Assembly (NCBI GenBank): GCA_019638385.1
Contig: JAHBTW010000009.1
Location: 1 to 64,000, forward strand
Source: Saprospiraceae bacterium
GTDB lineage: Bacteria > Bacteroidota > Bacteroidia > Chitinophagales > Saprospiraceae
Reading direction: 5' to 3'
Length of the DNA: 64,000 nt
A program made the translations under genes and the position numbers. Shown piece after piece: positions 47,042 to 55,046 of the stretch. The notes below the pieces were generated by a model. The model was given only the letters and a program-made list of their open reading frames with translations. It was not told the origin of the DNA and ran no database searches. Within the stretch, counting starts at the first letter, position 1. Every line of letters starts with the position of its first letter.

Positions 47042-47052
47042 AGGGGGCGAGC

Positions 47053-48183
47053 TTATTCCTGCCGTACCCGCAGGCTGCCGTAACTGATTTGGGCTTTGAT
47101 GAGCGCCTTGCCGCTGCCGGAACCGATATGGCCTTTCACCTCCCGGCTCTGGCCTTGCTCTTTTTCATACGACACCGACATCCCGTTGGGGTAGTTGATG
47201 CCGCCGTAGCTGCCGGCTGCTTCAAAGCGGGCATCCGCACCGGCCTCTAAGTTGATTTTGAAATCGGTGTATTTGCCGTTGAGGGTAATCCCGCCGAAGT
47301 CTTTGACGACTTTGCTGATAACGCCGCTGCCGTATGACATGCTGAGGTCAAGGGTATTGGTCAGGCGGCCTATGGTGACGTTGGAGTATTTGGTGCTCAC
47401 AAACACCTTATCCGCAGAGCGAATATCGAAGTTGTCGTAGCCGCCGGTATTGCGAAACTCCTGTATGTTGCCGAGCCGGTACTCGTCATATTTGGAGGCA
47501 GATCGAATCACCTGGCCGCGCTCCAGCGAAATTTTGGAGTATTTCGAAGTGATATCGGCATCTTTTACCTCGGTACATGTGAGGCTGCCGTAGCTGACCA
47601 TGCCTTGTATGTAACCCGTTTTGGCGATGGTGCCGTTGCCGTAGGCCAGATCAATGTTGGCGCGGTCTCCGATACCGTCCGATTTAAAGTTGCCGTATTT
47701 AACAGTTATATCGGCGCGGTTTTTCAACTCGGCCACATAGGCATCGCCGTAGCGGTTGGAGAGCTCTAGGTTGTTCGTGGCCGGCATATACACCAGATAG
47801 TTGATCTTGTAGTCGCTGGTAGAACTGCCCCAATTCCACCACGAGCGCTTGGCCGGCTCTATCACCGTTTCGGCTTTCACCAATGCAGTAGAATTGGTAA
47901 AATTGATACTGATGCGATCAAAGACCTCTTGTGCCTGCGATTCGGAATTGGCGTTCACGAGGATGGTGACCTCAATTTTTACGCGGTTCTTGTCCCAGGT
48001 TTTCACCTCTACCTTGCCGTATTTGTTACTCAGGTTGACGGTGCCGTCGGCGATGATGTCGTACTCTTTCTTAATGGTCTTTGTGAACTCTCTGGCGCCG
48101 TCGGCGCCGTAGGCGGCCATAGGCAGTGCTATCCCAAGGACAGCGGAGTACAACAAGAGCGTTATTTTAAATCCCAATTTCAT
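47053..48183 (-). CDS. Exported DUF4097-like repetitive beta protein
   Basis: A 376-residue protein with a signal peptide (LGFKITLLLYSAVLGIALPM, ending AAYGAD). The rest is a regular set of short beta strands with recurring Y-G patterns: NLSNKYGKVEVKTWDKN, LELSNRYGDAYVAELKN, ITVKYGNFKSD and LSMSYGSGVISKV. This is typical of DUF4097-like beta helices. I chose ATG 48183, which overlaps the end of the anti-sigma gene by 17 bases; the longer frame would run deep into it. Third gene of an ECF sigma operon and perhaps its target or sensor output. Confidence 0.75.
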   Translation of the reverse strand: MKLGFKITLLLYSAVLGIALPMAAYGADGAREFTKTIKKEYDIIADGTVNLSNKYGKVEVKTWDKNRVKIEVTILVNANSESQAQEVFDRISINFTNSTALVKAETVIEPAKRSWWNWGSSTSDYKINYLVYMPATNNLELSNRYGDAYVAELKNRADITVKYGNFKSDGIGDRANIDLAYGNGTIAKTGYIQGMVSYGSLTCTEVKDADITSKYSKISLERGQVIRSASKYDEYRLGNIQEFRNTGGYDNFDIRSADKVFVSTKYSNVTIGRLTNTLDLSMSYGSGVISKVVKDFGGITLNGKYTDFKINLEAGADARFEAAGSYGGINYPNGMSVSYEKEQGQSREVKGHIGSGSGKALIKAQISYGSLRVRQE

Positions 48184-48736
48184 TGTTCTGCGTTTTTGAC
48201 TGGTTCTGCTGTTGGATAGAAATATTTTCCAAAACTTTTTCAAGGATGTCAATTTTAGTTCGATAACTCTTAATGAGGTTAGCCACAATTTGTTCTTCTG
48301 CGCCGACGGGCGCCTGCGAAAGCTCTGCCTTCAGTTCTTCCATGATCTCATCCACTTGTGCAAGGTCCTGTAGAATGGCCTCTTTGTTGCCGTCGTAAGA
48401 AGCCAGGCGCTGCATGCGCTGATCTATCTGGCCGTTGTAGTACTTTACGGCGTCTCTGAAATCCGGGTTTGTATGTTCGACGCTTGCCATAACGGCGCTT
48501 TGCCTTTGGTTGGCGAGTGTAAGCCCGGCGAAAAAGCCGACGACCAGCAGGGCTGCCACACCGACTGCCATTTTGAACCGATCGCGAAAAGGTACAATGC
48601 GTACGGGGGCGGAAGCGCGGGGCGTCTCGCGGTCCAATTCTCGTTCGATGGCCGCCCACAGTTGGAGCGGCGGGCGGGCGTCGTCAAATTCGGCGCGATG
48701 TTCGAGGATGAATTTTTCCAGATTATCGTGTTTCAT
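48167..48736 (-). CDS. Putative anti-sigma factor
   Basis: A 189-residue protein. An N-terminal cytoplasmic part of about 50 residues (DDARPPLQLWAAIERELDRE) resembles other Bacteroidota anti-sigma proteins, followed by one transmembrane segment (MAVGVAALLVVGFFAGLTLA, 56-75) and a periplasmic helical domain ending in a Gln-rich tail. It starts one base after the sigma factor stop and overlaps the next gene by 17 bases. No zinc-binding HxxxCxxC motif is visible, so the assignment rests on layout and topology. Confidence 0.7.
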   Translation of the reverse strand: MKHDNLEKFILEHRAEFDDARPPLQLWAAIERELDRETPRASAPVRIVPFRDRFKMAVGVAALLVVGFFAGLTLANQRQSAVMASVEHTNPDFRDAVKYYNGQIDQRMQRLASYDGNKEAILQDLAQVDEIMEELKAELSQAPVGAEEQIVANLIKSYRTKIDILEKVLENISIQQQNQSKTQNNEIGI

Positions 48737-48737
48737 A

Positions 48738-49292
48738 TCAATTGATTTCTTGTTTCGACAAAATATCTCTCAGTTTTGCTTTGGCCCGGCTGTACTGCGA
48801 TTTGGAAGTAGCTTCCGAAATCTGAAGGATTTCAGAAATTTCTTCATGGTCGTAGCCTTCGAGCAGGTAGAGAGAAAAAACCACCCGGTATCCGTCGGGG
48901 AGCATCATAATGGCTTTGTTGATCTTTTCTGTACTAAACCTGCTTTCTTCGGGTTCGGGCGTTTCGTCGCGGAGGTTTACGAAGCGGTCGTCTAAGTCTT
49001 CCAACTGCAATTTTTTCTTTTTTAAAAAATTGATGCAGTGGTTGACTACAATTCGCTTGATCCAGGCGCCGATGGTAGATTCGTACCGGAAGCTGCCCAT
49101 CTTCGTAAAAACATCCACAAACGCATTCTGTAACACGTCTTCAGCATCCATTTGGTCGTGTACCATACGCAAACACACACTGTACATTCCCTTGGAGTAC
49201 TGTTTGTACAATTCAAATTGTGCAGTTCGGTTGCCCGATTTGCATTGCTCGATAAGGTCCCGTTGTTGCATGCCGGCGTTGTCCAAGGCCAT
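48738..49292 (-). CDS. RNA polymerase ECF sigma factor
   Basis: A 184-residue sigma-70 family protein. Region 2 (LYKQYSKGMYSVCLRMVHDQ then AEDVLQNAFVDVFTKMGSFR) and region 4 (LPDGYRVVFSLYLLEGYDHE, ISEILQISEATSKSQYSRAK) are complete. I use ATG 49292; ATG 49271 is also possible. The longer frame begins far upstream in a stretch without homology. First gene of the sigma / anti-sigma / exported protein set. Confidence 0.9.
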   Translation of the reverse strand: MALDNAGMQQRDLIEQCKSGNRTAQFELYKQYSKGMYSVCLRMVHDQMDAEDVLQNAFVDVFTKMGSFRYESTIGAWIKRIVVNHCINFLKKKKLQLEDLDDRFVNLRDETPEPEESRFSTEKINKAIMMLPDGYRVVFSLYLLEGYDHEEISEILQISEATSKSQYSRAKAKLRDILSKQEIN

Positions 49293-49558
49293 TGCGTTTA
49301 CATTCAGGTTTTCTGGGTTGATCCTACTGTTGTTAATCTCCTGAATCGTTGCAATAAAGGACAACTGCGGAGGATAAGGGTTGCATGGAGCGCACAAATT
49401 TTGCGAAAAAGGCTTGCACAAGTCTATTGAGCCTTTTGTATAGAAATTTGGCGCCGATTCAGTAAACCCGCAAAAATCTTTACCTTGCCTTCTATCAATG
49501 GTTCGTAACGATTTTCGGACCGCCCGCAAGGGCGCGGAAAGTGGATAGAAAAGAAAAA

Positions 49559-49772
49559 GGGCAAAAGTGTAGGTTTGTGGTACTAAACAAAAACCAACTT
49601 TCGCCCTATGAGCATCGAAATACTCACGGACGCAATATTGAGAAAGGTGTCGGACGTAGGCAAGTGGCAACGTGATTTTTTGTGTCACTTGTTCAGATTA
49701 GCCTTGAGTTTTCGGGGCCGCCTCAATTTTTTAAACATGGCTCGTCAAGGATGCTATACCTCAAGCCGCTAG
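49559..49772 (+). mobile_element. Decayed insertion sequence, left end and transposase start
   Basis: GGGCAAAAGT (49559-49568) is mirrored imperfectly by ACTTTCGCCC (49597-49606). A short frame from ATG 49608 to TAG 49770-49772 follows (54 codons): WQRDFLCHLFRLALSFRGRL then NFLNMARQG, which looks like the N-terminus of an IS4/IS701-type DDE transposase. The frame ends abruptly and nothing of the catalytic domain follows, so this is a remnant. Bases 49773-49940 are AT-rich, with no gene seen; the element may have been larger. Confidence 0.6.
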
Positions 49773-49940
49773 GTTTTGTGCATGAGAAAATAGCTGAAAA
49801 TTGAGAGTGATTCTTGATTTCACTTGTTTTTTAATAGGCTTTCGGTCTAAATTATTCAGAAAATGAATAATAGCATTTACTACTTGAATTTAGGATAAAA
49901 TTTGACTGCCGAGCCGGAGAAAGAGCGAAGAATGTTACCT

Positions 49941-49977
49941 GCCGGATGAAACATGCTTGGCGTGTTTCACGCCGGCG
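49941..49977. repeat. Hairpin in the spacer after the IS remnant
   Basis: TGCCGGATGAAACA (49941-49954) pairs with TGTTTCACGCCGGC (49964-49977), with one internal mismatch and a nine-base loop. It lies 43 bases past the stop at 50020. There is no U-tract on either side, so a terminator role is uncertain. Confidence 0.6.
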
Positions 49978-50019
49978 AAAACAATGAGAAGCAAAGCTAA
50001 GAAATATTTGTGACGCACT

Positions 50020-51195
50020 TCATTGCAGCACCACTTCCACGCGGCGGTTTTTGGTGCGTCCCTCTGCTGTGTGGTTACCGGTTACAGGCTTGGTGGGGCC
50101 GTAGCCTTTGTGGGTCAGGCGGTTTTCATCAATGCCTTGTTGTATTAAAAAAGTCCGCACGGCGCCGGCCCGCCGCTCCGACAGCAGGCGGTTGGCTTCC
50201 TGACCGCCCACGTTGTCGGTGTGGCCGGCTATTTCCACATTTTTTTCGGGGTACTGGCGCAGATAGCTTGCCAGTGCATCGAGTTCGTCTATGGATTCCG
50301 GCTGAATGTCGTAGCTGCCGGAAGGAAAATATACGCCCTTGAACACATAGCGCCCCTCGGCCTTGATGCTGCGTTCCATCTCGGCGCTGAGCAGGTCTTC
50401 TTCTATGGATACGTCGTCAATGCCGTAATAGGCAATGCGCATGGTGGGCTGCAGCGCGTTTCTGCGGGCACTGGAGTTGAGGTCGGGCAGTTTCGACAGG
50501 TCGTGCCGGCTGAAGAAAGCAGTATTTGCATCTTCGCGAAAATTGCCGAGCAGGAAATACCGCGATTGCTCTGTGGCAGTGAATCGCCCGGTCACCAATC
50601 GCCAGCCGTCCTTTGAGTTGCGCAAAATTTCTTTGGTCTCAAACACCGGCACGAGGCTGAACCATTCCACTTGTTGTCGGAAATCCTGTGTGGAATTGAT
50701 AGGCTGGGCGAGCAGGCATATCCCGATGTTGTTCACCGCCAGCGGATATACCAGCACTCTGTTTCCATATACCGACCGCAAATGCGCTACGGCCACCGTA
50801 TCGCTTTGATATACCCAAAAAGAAACCTTGTAGCGCCGGCCCGGCACTAAGGCACGCGAGAGCGAACCTTGCAGGTACTCGTGATAGTCGAAATCTTTAC
50901 CCGTATCCTGACGGGGCAAAAATGCAATGATGCCGGCATAGTGTTGCCCCGTACGCGGCATGGGGTAGGGGCAGTCGGTCATGGCGCTGTCGCGGATGAT
51001 GAGATCGGTGGTGCGATCAAAAAAAGAGGCCCAGCCCTCCACGGCATGTGTGAAGTGCCTGCCGTCGCGGATGTAATCGCAATGGGCTATTTTGTTGGGT
51101 TCTTTCAACTCCTCAAACCCTGGGTTGACAACCAGGTTCTGGCTGTGAAGGTACAATGGCAGCGTGAAGAGAAACAGGAGGAGATGGCGGTTCAT
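50020..51195 (-). CDS. Exported protein with C-terminal OmpA domain
   Basis: A 391-residue protein. Signal peptide (residues 1-18, HLLLFLFTLPLYLHSQ), then a jelly-roll-like beta domain (about 20-270: NLVVNPGFEELKEPNKIAHC, YKVSFWVYQSDT, YGIDDVSIEED) of a type seen in carbohydrate-binding modules, then an OmpA domain (about 285-390; IQPESIDELDALASYL, VEIAGHTDNVGGQ, ANRLLSERRAGAVRTFL, GYGPTKPV, RTKNRRVEVVL). It should anchor to peptidoglycan with the beta domain available for binding. Spacer 51196-51377 upstream has no gene. Confidence 0.9.
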   Translation of the reverse strand: MNRHLLLFLFTLPLYLHSQNLVVNPGFEELKEPNKIAHCDYIRDGRHFTHAVEGWASFFDRTTDLIIRDSAMTDCPYPMPRTGQHYAGIIAFLPRQDTGKDFDYHEYLQGSLSRALVPGRRYKVSFWVYQSDTVAVAHLRSVYGNRVLVYPLAVNNIGICLLAQPINSTQDFRQQVEWFSLVPVFETKEILRNSKDGWRLVTGRFTATEQSRYFLLGNFREDANTAFFSRHDLSKLPDLNSSARRNALQPTMRIAYYGIDDVSIEEDLLSAEMERSIKAEGRYVFKGVYFPSGSYDIQPESIDELDALASYLRQYPEKNVEIAGHTDNVGGQEANRLLSERRAGAVRTFLIQQGIDENRLTHKGYGPTKPVTGNHTAEGRTKNRRVEVVLQ

Positions 51196-51377
51196 GTCGG
51201 CGGGTATTTGGTTCGATATTTATTCATAATGCCGCAACCCGGCAAAAGGCACAGTCCGACGAATCGGGGCTTCGCAAGGCCAATATGCCGCGTGCATCTA
51301 AAAAACATTGATTTTTTCCGTGAAATGTGCGGATATTACGGCACGTTTTCAAAAGTACTGTAAAAGCATTTGTTTTA

Positions 51378-52187
51378 ATGACACTGAAAGACAAAAATGT
51401 AGCGGGCATTCTGGCCCTTTTTCTCGGCCCCTTCGGCGCGCATCGGTTTTATCTCGACCAGGTAGGCTGGGGCATTTTTTACCTCATCTTCTGTTGGTTT
51501 CCCCTCGTGTGGTTCATCGCCTTTATTGATGCCATCGTGTTTTTTACCATGAGCAAAGAGGCATTCGACTCCAAATACAATCACGGCAAGCAGGCACAAC
51601 AGCAGCAATCCTGGGGCACGCAGCCCGATTACAACCGTCGCCGGCAAGATCAGGCCCGCACCGCTCCGCCGCAGCGGACACCCCAAAGAGCACCCCAACG
51701 GCAGGAACGCGCTCCGCGCCGGGAAGCCACTCCGGGTTCCAAAGCACAGGAGTTGAAAGCCGTCGGCATCAAAAAGTTTAAAGACTACGACTACGACGGC
51801 GCCATTGCCGACTTTGAGCAGGCGCTGCAACTCGCCCCCAAAGACCTCGCGCTCCACTTCAACATCGCCTGCGCCTATTCGCTCAACGAAAATGCCGAGC
51901 AGGCTTTTTTCCACTTAGACAAAGCCGTTTCGCTCGGCTTTACCGATAAGCAGCGCATCAAAGAACACGACGCGCTCGCATTCCTGCGCATTCAGCCGGG
52001 CTTTGAAGAGTTTGAACAAAACGGGTTCCAACTCACCCAAAAACTCCCGCCGCCGGCCAAAGACGACCTGCTGCAACAGCTATCGGGCGACTTGCTCGAA
52101 CAGCTCAACCGCCTCGGCGATCTGCGCGAAAAGGGATTGCTTTCGGAAGAGGAATTTGTGACCCAAAAAAGAAAATTATTGGGCTGA
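51378..52187 (+). CDS. TM2-domain / TPR / SHOCT protein
   Basis: A 269-residue protein in four parts: a TM2 domain (about 1-62; VAGILALFLGPFGAHRFYLD, two helices), a Gln/Arg/Pro-rich disordered linker (about 70-125; QQQQSWGTQ, PPQRTPQRAPQRQERAP), TPR helices (about 130-190; YDYDGAIADFEQALQLAPKD, LHFNIACAYSLNE) and a C-terminal SHOCT helix pair (LLEQLNRLGDLREKGLLSEE). SHOCT motifs often sit at the end of membrane proteins as oligomerisation modules. Start at ATG 51378 rather than the longer frame, since TM2 begins at once. Function unknown. Confidence 0.82.
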   Translation: MTLKDKNVAGILALFLGPFGAHRFYLDQVGWGIFYLIFCWFPLVWFIAFIDAIVFFTMSKEAFDSKYNHGKQAQQQQSWGTQPDYNRRRQDQARTAPPQRTPQRAPQRQERAPRREATPGSKAQELKAVGIKKFKDYDYDGAIADFEQALQLAPKDLALHFNIACAYSLNENAEQAFFHLDKAVSLGFTDKQRIKEHDALAFLRIQPGFEEFEQNGFQLTQKLPPPAKDDLLQQLSGDLLEQLNRLGDLREKGLLSEEEFVTQKRKLLG

Positions 52188-52266
52188 GGCTTGTGCCCGG
52201 CACTGTTTACACCTCCCGGCAACTAAAGACTTCTATTTCCGTTTCAATCAGAGGAAAATCAATGCC

Positions 52267-52926
52267 ATGATCGCACAGGAACTTATCACCAACGGCATAG
52301 TGCCGCTTCGCACCTCCGACACCGGAGAGGAAGCGTTGCATATCATGGCGGAATTTTATGTAAAGCATTTGCCGATCGTCAACAACACGCAGTTGCTCGG
52401 CGTCGTATCCGAAGACGATCTGCTCAATCACGACCCCGAAGCGCCCATCGGCGCCATTGACCTGTCGCTGTCGCGCCCGTACGTCCGCACCACCGATCAC
52501 TTCTACGAGGTCATGCGCACCATCGCCATGCATCACCTCTCCATCATACCCGTGGTAGATGAAGACGGCAACTATGTGGGCCTCATTACGCTCGAAGATT
52601 TGCTGGAGTTTTTTGCCCGTATGGGCAGTTTTGCAGAGCCGGGCAGCGTCATCGTGCTGGAAGTGAGCCGCCGGGGGTATTCGCTGGCCGAAATTTCCCG
52701 CATCGTGGAGTCGGAAAATGCTTCCATGCTGAATGCGTTTGTCACGTCCTCCTTCGACGGTTCGATGGTAGAGGTCACCATAAAGGTGAATACCCAATAC
52801 AACCACGCCATTCTGGCCGGATTCGAGCGCTTCGATTACGATGTGAAGGCGTCTTACAACGAAGAAGAATACTTAGACACCCTCAAGGAGCGCTACAATT
52901 CCTTCATGTCATACCTGAGCGTATGA
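52267..52926 (+). CDS. CBS-domain pair protein
   Basis: A 219-residue cytoplasmic protein. Two CBS motifs occupy the first two thirds (ELITNGIVPLRTSDTGEEAL ... GVVSEDDLL, and SRPYVRTTDHFYEVM ... VGLITLEDLLEFF). The last about 80 residues form an ACT-like domain (VIVLEVSRRGYSLAEISRIV, MVEVTIKVNT). In many Bacteroidota such a gene sits near nadK, uppS and bamA; here the nadK is missing and uppS-bamA are 6 kb away. It overlaps the DUF1573 gene by four bases (ATGA). Confidence 0.85.
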   Translation: MIAQELITNGIVPLRTSDTGEEALHIMAEFYVKHLPIVNNTQLLGVVSEDDLLNHDPEAPIGAIDLSLSRPYVRTTDHFYEVMRTIAMHHLSIIPVVDEDGNYVGLITLEDLLEFFARMGSFAEPGSVIVLEVSRRGYSLAEISRIVESENASMLNAFVTSSFDGSMVEVTIKVNTQYNHAILAGFERFDYDVKASYNEEEYLDTLKERYNSFMSYLSV

Positions 52927-53339
52927 AAGCCGGCCTTGCGCGCATAGGAATATCGCTGGCACTGGCTGCCATGTTTGTGTCTGCCCGCCCGCCTGCTACC
53001 GCCAGTATGCAGTATGCGGTATTCGGTATGCAGGCCGGCGTTACATGGCTCGAAGCCCAACAACACGATTTTGGAACCTTACGGCAAGGCCGCCCGGCCG
53101 CCCATCGGTTTGTTTTTAAAAACACCGGTACTCAACCGCTCATTATTGACAACGTGCGCACACCCTGCGGCTGCACGGCCGTGGAATGGCCCGAAGCGCC
53201 CATTGCGCCCGGCGATACGGCCGCCATCGTAGTGGAGTTCAACGCCGCTCAAACAGGCTATTTTTACAAAGTCATCAAAGTATTTTTTCGCGGCATCCGC
53301 GGAGGAAACAAGTTGGTAGTGGAGGGAAGTGTGGAGTAA
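52923..53339 (+). CDS. DUF1573 exported protein
   Basis: A 138-residue protein with a signal peptide (AGLARIGISLALAAMFVSAR). The mature region is one DUF1573 Ig-like domain: FGTLRQGRPAAHRFVFKNTG, QPLIIDNVRTPCGCTAVEWP and AAIVVEFNAAQTGYFYKVIKVFF. The conserved CGCT (typical TPSCGCT) is intact. These proteins are common and often adjacent to secretion or envelope genes. It overlaps the CBS gene by four bases, so both are translated together, an odd pairing of cytoplasmic and exported products. Confidence 0.88.
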   Translation: MKAGLARIGISLALAAMFVSARPPATASMQYAVFGMQAGVTWLEAQQHDFGTLRQGRPAAHRFVFKNTGTQPLIIDNVRTPCGCTAVEWPEAPIAPGDTAAIVVEFNAAQTGYFYKVIKVFFRGIRGGNKLVVEGSVE

Positions 53340-53395
53340 AGGGCAGGGCAGGCAGGCCGGTCACACACAAATTTTTATTTTCTCATCATCACCTC

Positions 53396-53403
53396 TATCT
53401 TTG
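53396..53403 (+). promoter_or_regulatory. -7 element of glyQS
   Basis: TATCTTTG, perfect TAnnTTTG, 34 bases before ATG 53438. The longer reading frame that begins at 53186 therefore cannot be the coding start. Confidence 0.6.
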
Positions 53404-53437
53404 CGGCTTCATTTTCAAAAAGGTAAACAAGGAAGCC

Positions 53438-54991
53438 ATGTCGCAACAAGCCGATCAGTTCAAAAAATTAGTATCCCACTGCAAAGAATACGGATTCATA
53501 TTCCCTTCCAGCGAAATATACGACGGCCTCAGCGCCGTGTACGACTACGGCCCCTACGGCGCCGAGTTGAAAAACAACATCAAAGCCTATTGGTGGCAGT
53601 CAATGGTGCAAATGCACGAAAACATCGTGGGCCTCGATTCCGCCATCTTTATGCACCCGCTCATCTGGAAAGCCTCCGGCCACGTGGATGCCTTCAACGA
53701 TCCGCTCATTGACAACAAAGACAGCAAAAAGCGCTACCGGGCCGATCAGCTCATCGAAGGATACTTAGAGAAGCTGGAGGAAAAAATGGCCAAAGAGGTG
53801 GAAAAAGCCCGCAAGCGCTTCGGCGACAGTTTCGACGAGGCCATGTTTCGGCAAACCAATCCCCGCGTCGCGGAATACCAGCAGCAACACGATGCCATCC
53901 TCGATCGCTTCACCCAGTCAATGGGCGCGGGCAATTTGGCCGACATCAAAGCGCTCATAGATGAGTTGGAAATAGCCGACCCGGAAACCGGATCGCGCAA
54001 CTGGACGGAGGTGCGCCAGTTCAACCTCATGTTTTCTACCCAATACGGGGGCAGCGTGTCCGACGAAGACAGCAAGCTCTACCTTCGCCCCGAAACGGCG
54101 CAGGGCATTTTTGTCAACTTCCTCAACGTACAAAAAACCACCCGCCAGAAAGTGCCCTTCGGCATTGCGCAAATCGGCAAAGCCTTCCGCAACGAGATCG
54201 TGGCGCGGCAGTTCATCTTCCGCATGCGCGAATTTGAACAAATGGAAATGCAGTTCTTTGTGCGCCCCGGCGAGGAAATGAAATGGTACAACTACTGGAA
54301 AGAAGCGCGCATGAAGTGGCACCTCGCATTGGGCACGCCGGCAGAAAAACTGAAATTCAAAGACCACGACAACCTCGCGCACTATGCCAATGCCGCCGTG
54401 GACATACAATTTGACTTTCCTTTCGGGTTTAAAGAATTGGAGGGCATTCACTCCCGCACCGACTTCGACCTCAGCAGCCATCAGCAGTTGTCGGGCCGCA
54501 AATTGCAGTATTTCGATTCCGAACTCAACGAAAACTATGTGCCTTATGTAGTGGAAACCTCCGTCGGCTGCGATCGCATGTTTCTGGCGCTGATCAGCCA
54601 GGCATTGCAGGAAGAAAGCGTGCCCGATGCCAAAGGAGAAGACGCTACCCGCACCGTGCTCAAGCTGCATCCGGCGCTGGCGCCCGTGAAGTGCGCTGTG
54701 TTGCCGCTGCTCAAAAATAAAGAAGAACTCACCGGCAAGGCCCGCGAGGTGTTCAACGATCTCAAACACTCCTTCCTGTGCCAATACGACGAGAAAGACG
54801 CCATCGGTCGCCGCTACCGCCGGCAGGATGCCATCGGCACGCCCTTCTGCGTCACCATTGACTTTGATACGCTGGAGGACAATACGGTCACCATTCGCGA
54901 ACGCGACTCCATGCAACAGGAGCGCGTGCGCATTGATGAAGTAGAAGGCATTGTGCGCAAGCGCACGGAAATGGCCGGGTTGTTTCGGTAG
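53438..54991 (+). CDS. glyQS: Glycyl-tRNA synthetase (dimeric class II)
   Basis: A 517-residue class II synthetase of the single-chain alpha2 type. EYGFIFPSSEIYDGLSAVYD, then YGPYGAELKNNIKAYW carries motif 1. The unusual charged insertion LEKLEEKMAKEVEKARKRFG is followed by LRPETAQGIFVNF, a motif 2 region with GKAFRNEIVARQFIFRMREF (conserved Arg), and motif 3 TSVGCDRMFLALI. The anticodon-binding domain occupies the last about 110 residues. The frame from 53186 is rejected, as the promoter and 517-residue product fit ATG 53438. The TAG stop lies in the first word repeat at 54989. Confidence 0.97.
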   Translation: MSQQADQFKKLVSHCKEYGFIFPSSEIYDGLSAVYDYGPYGAELKNNIKAYWWQSMVQMHENIVGLDSAIFMHPLIWKASGHVDAFNDPLIDNKDSKKRYRADQLIEGYLEKLEEKMAKEVEKARKRFGDSFDEAMFRQTNPRVAEYQQQHDAILDRFTQSMGAGNLADIKALIDELEIADPETGSRNWTEVRQFNLMFSTQYGGSVSDEDSKLYLRPETAQGIFVNFLNVQKTTRQKVPFGIAQIGKAFRNEIVARQFIFRMREFEQMEMQFFVRPGEEMKWYNYWKEARMKWHLALGTPAEKLKFKDHDNLAHYANAAVDIQFDFPFGFKELEGIHSRTDFDLSSHQQLSGRKLQYFDSELNENYVPYVVETSVGCDRMFLALISQALQEESVPDAKGEDATRTVLKLHPALAPVKCAVLPLLKNKEELTGKAREVFNDLKHSFLCQYDEKDAIGRRYRRQDAIGTPFCVTIDFDTLEDNTVTIRERDSMQQERVRIDEVEGIVRKRTEMAGLFR

Positions 54992-55046
54992 GCGGTACTT
55001 CGGTAGGCGGTATTGTCCATACTGCATACCGCCCACTGCATACCGT
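54989..55046. repeat. Word repeat between glyQS and the sensor kinase
   Basis: GGTAGGCGGTACTTCGGTAGGCGGTA, then CATACTGCATACCGCCCACTGC. The two halves are inverted, so a hairpin can form between convergent genes. The first TAG is the glyQS stop codon. Confidence 0.75.
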
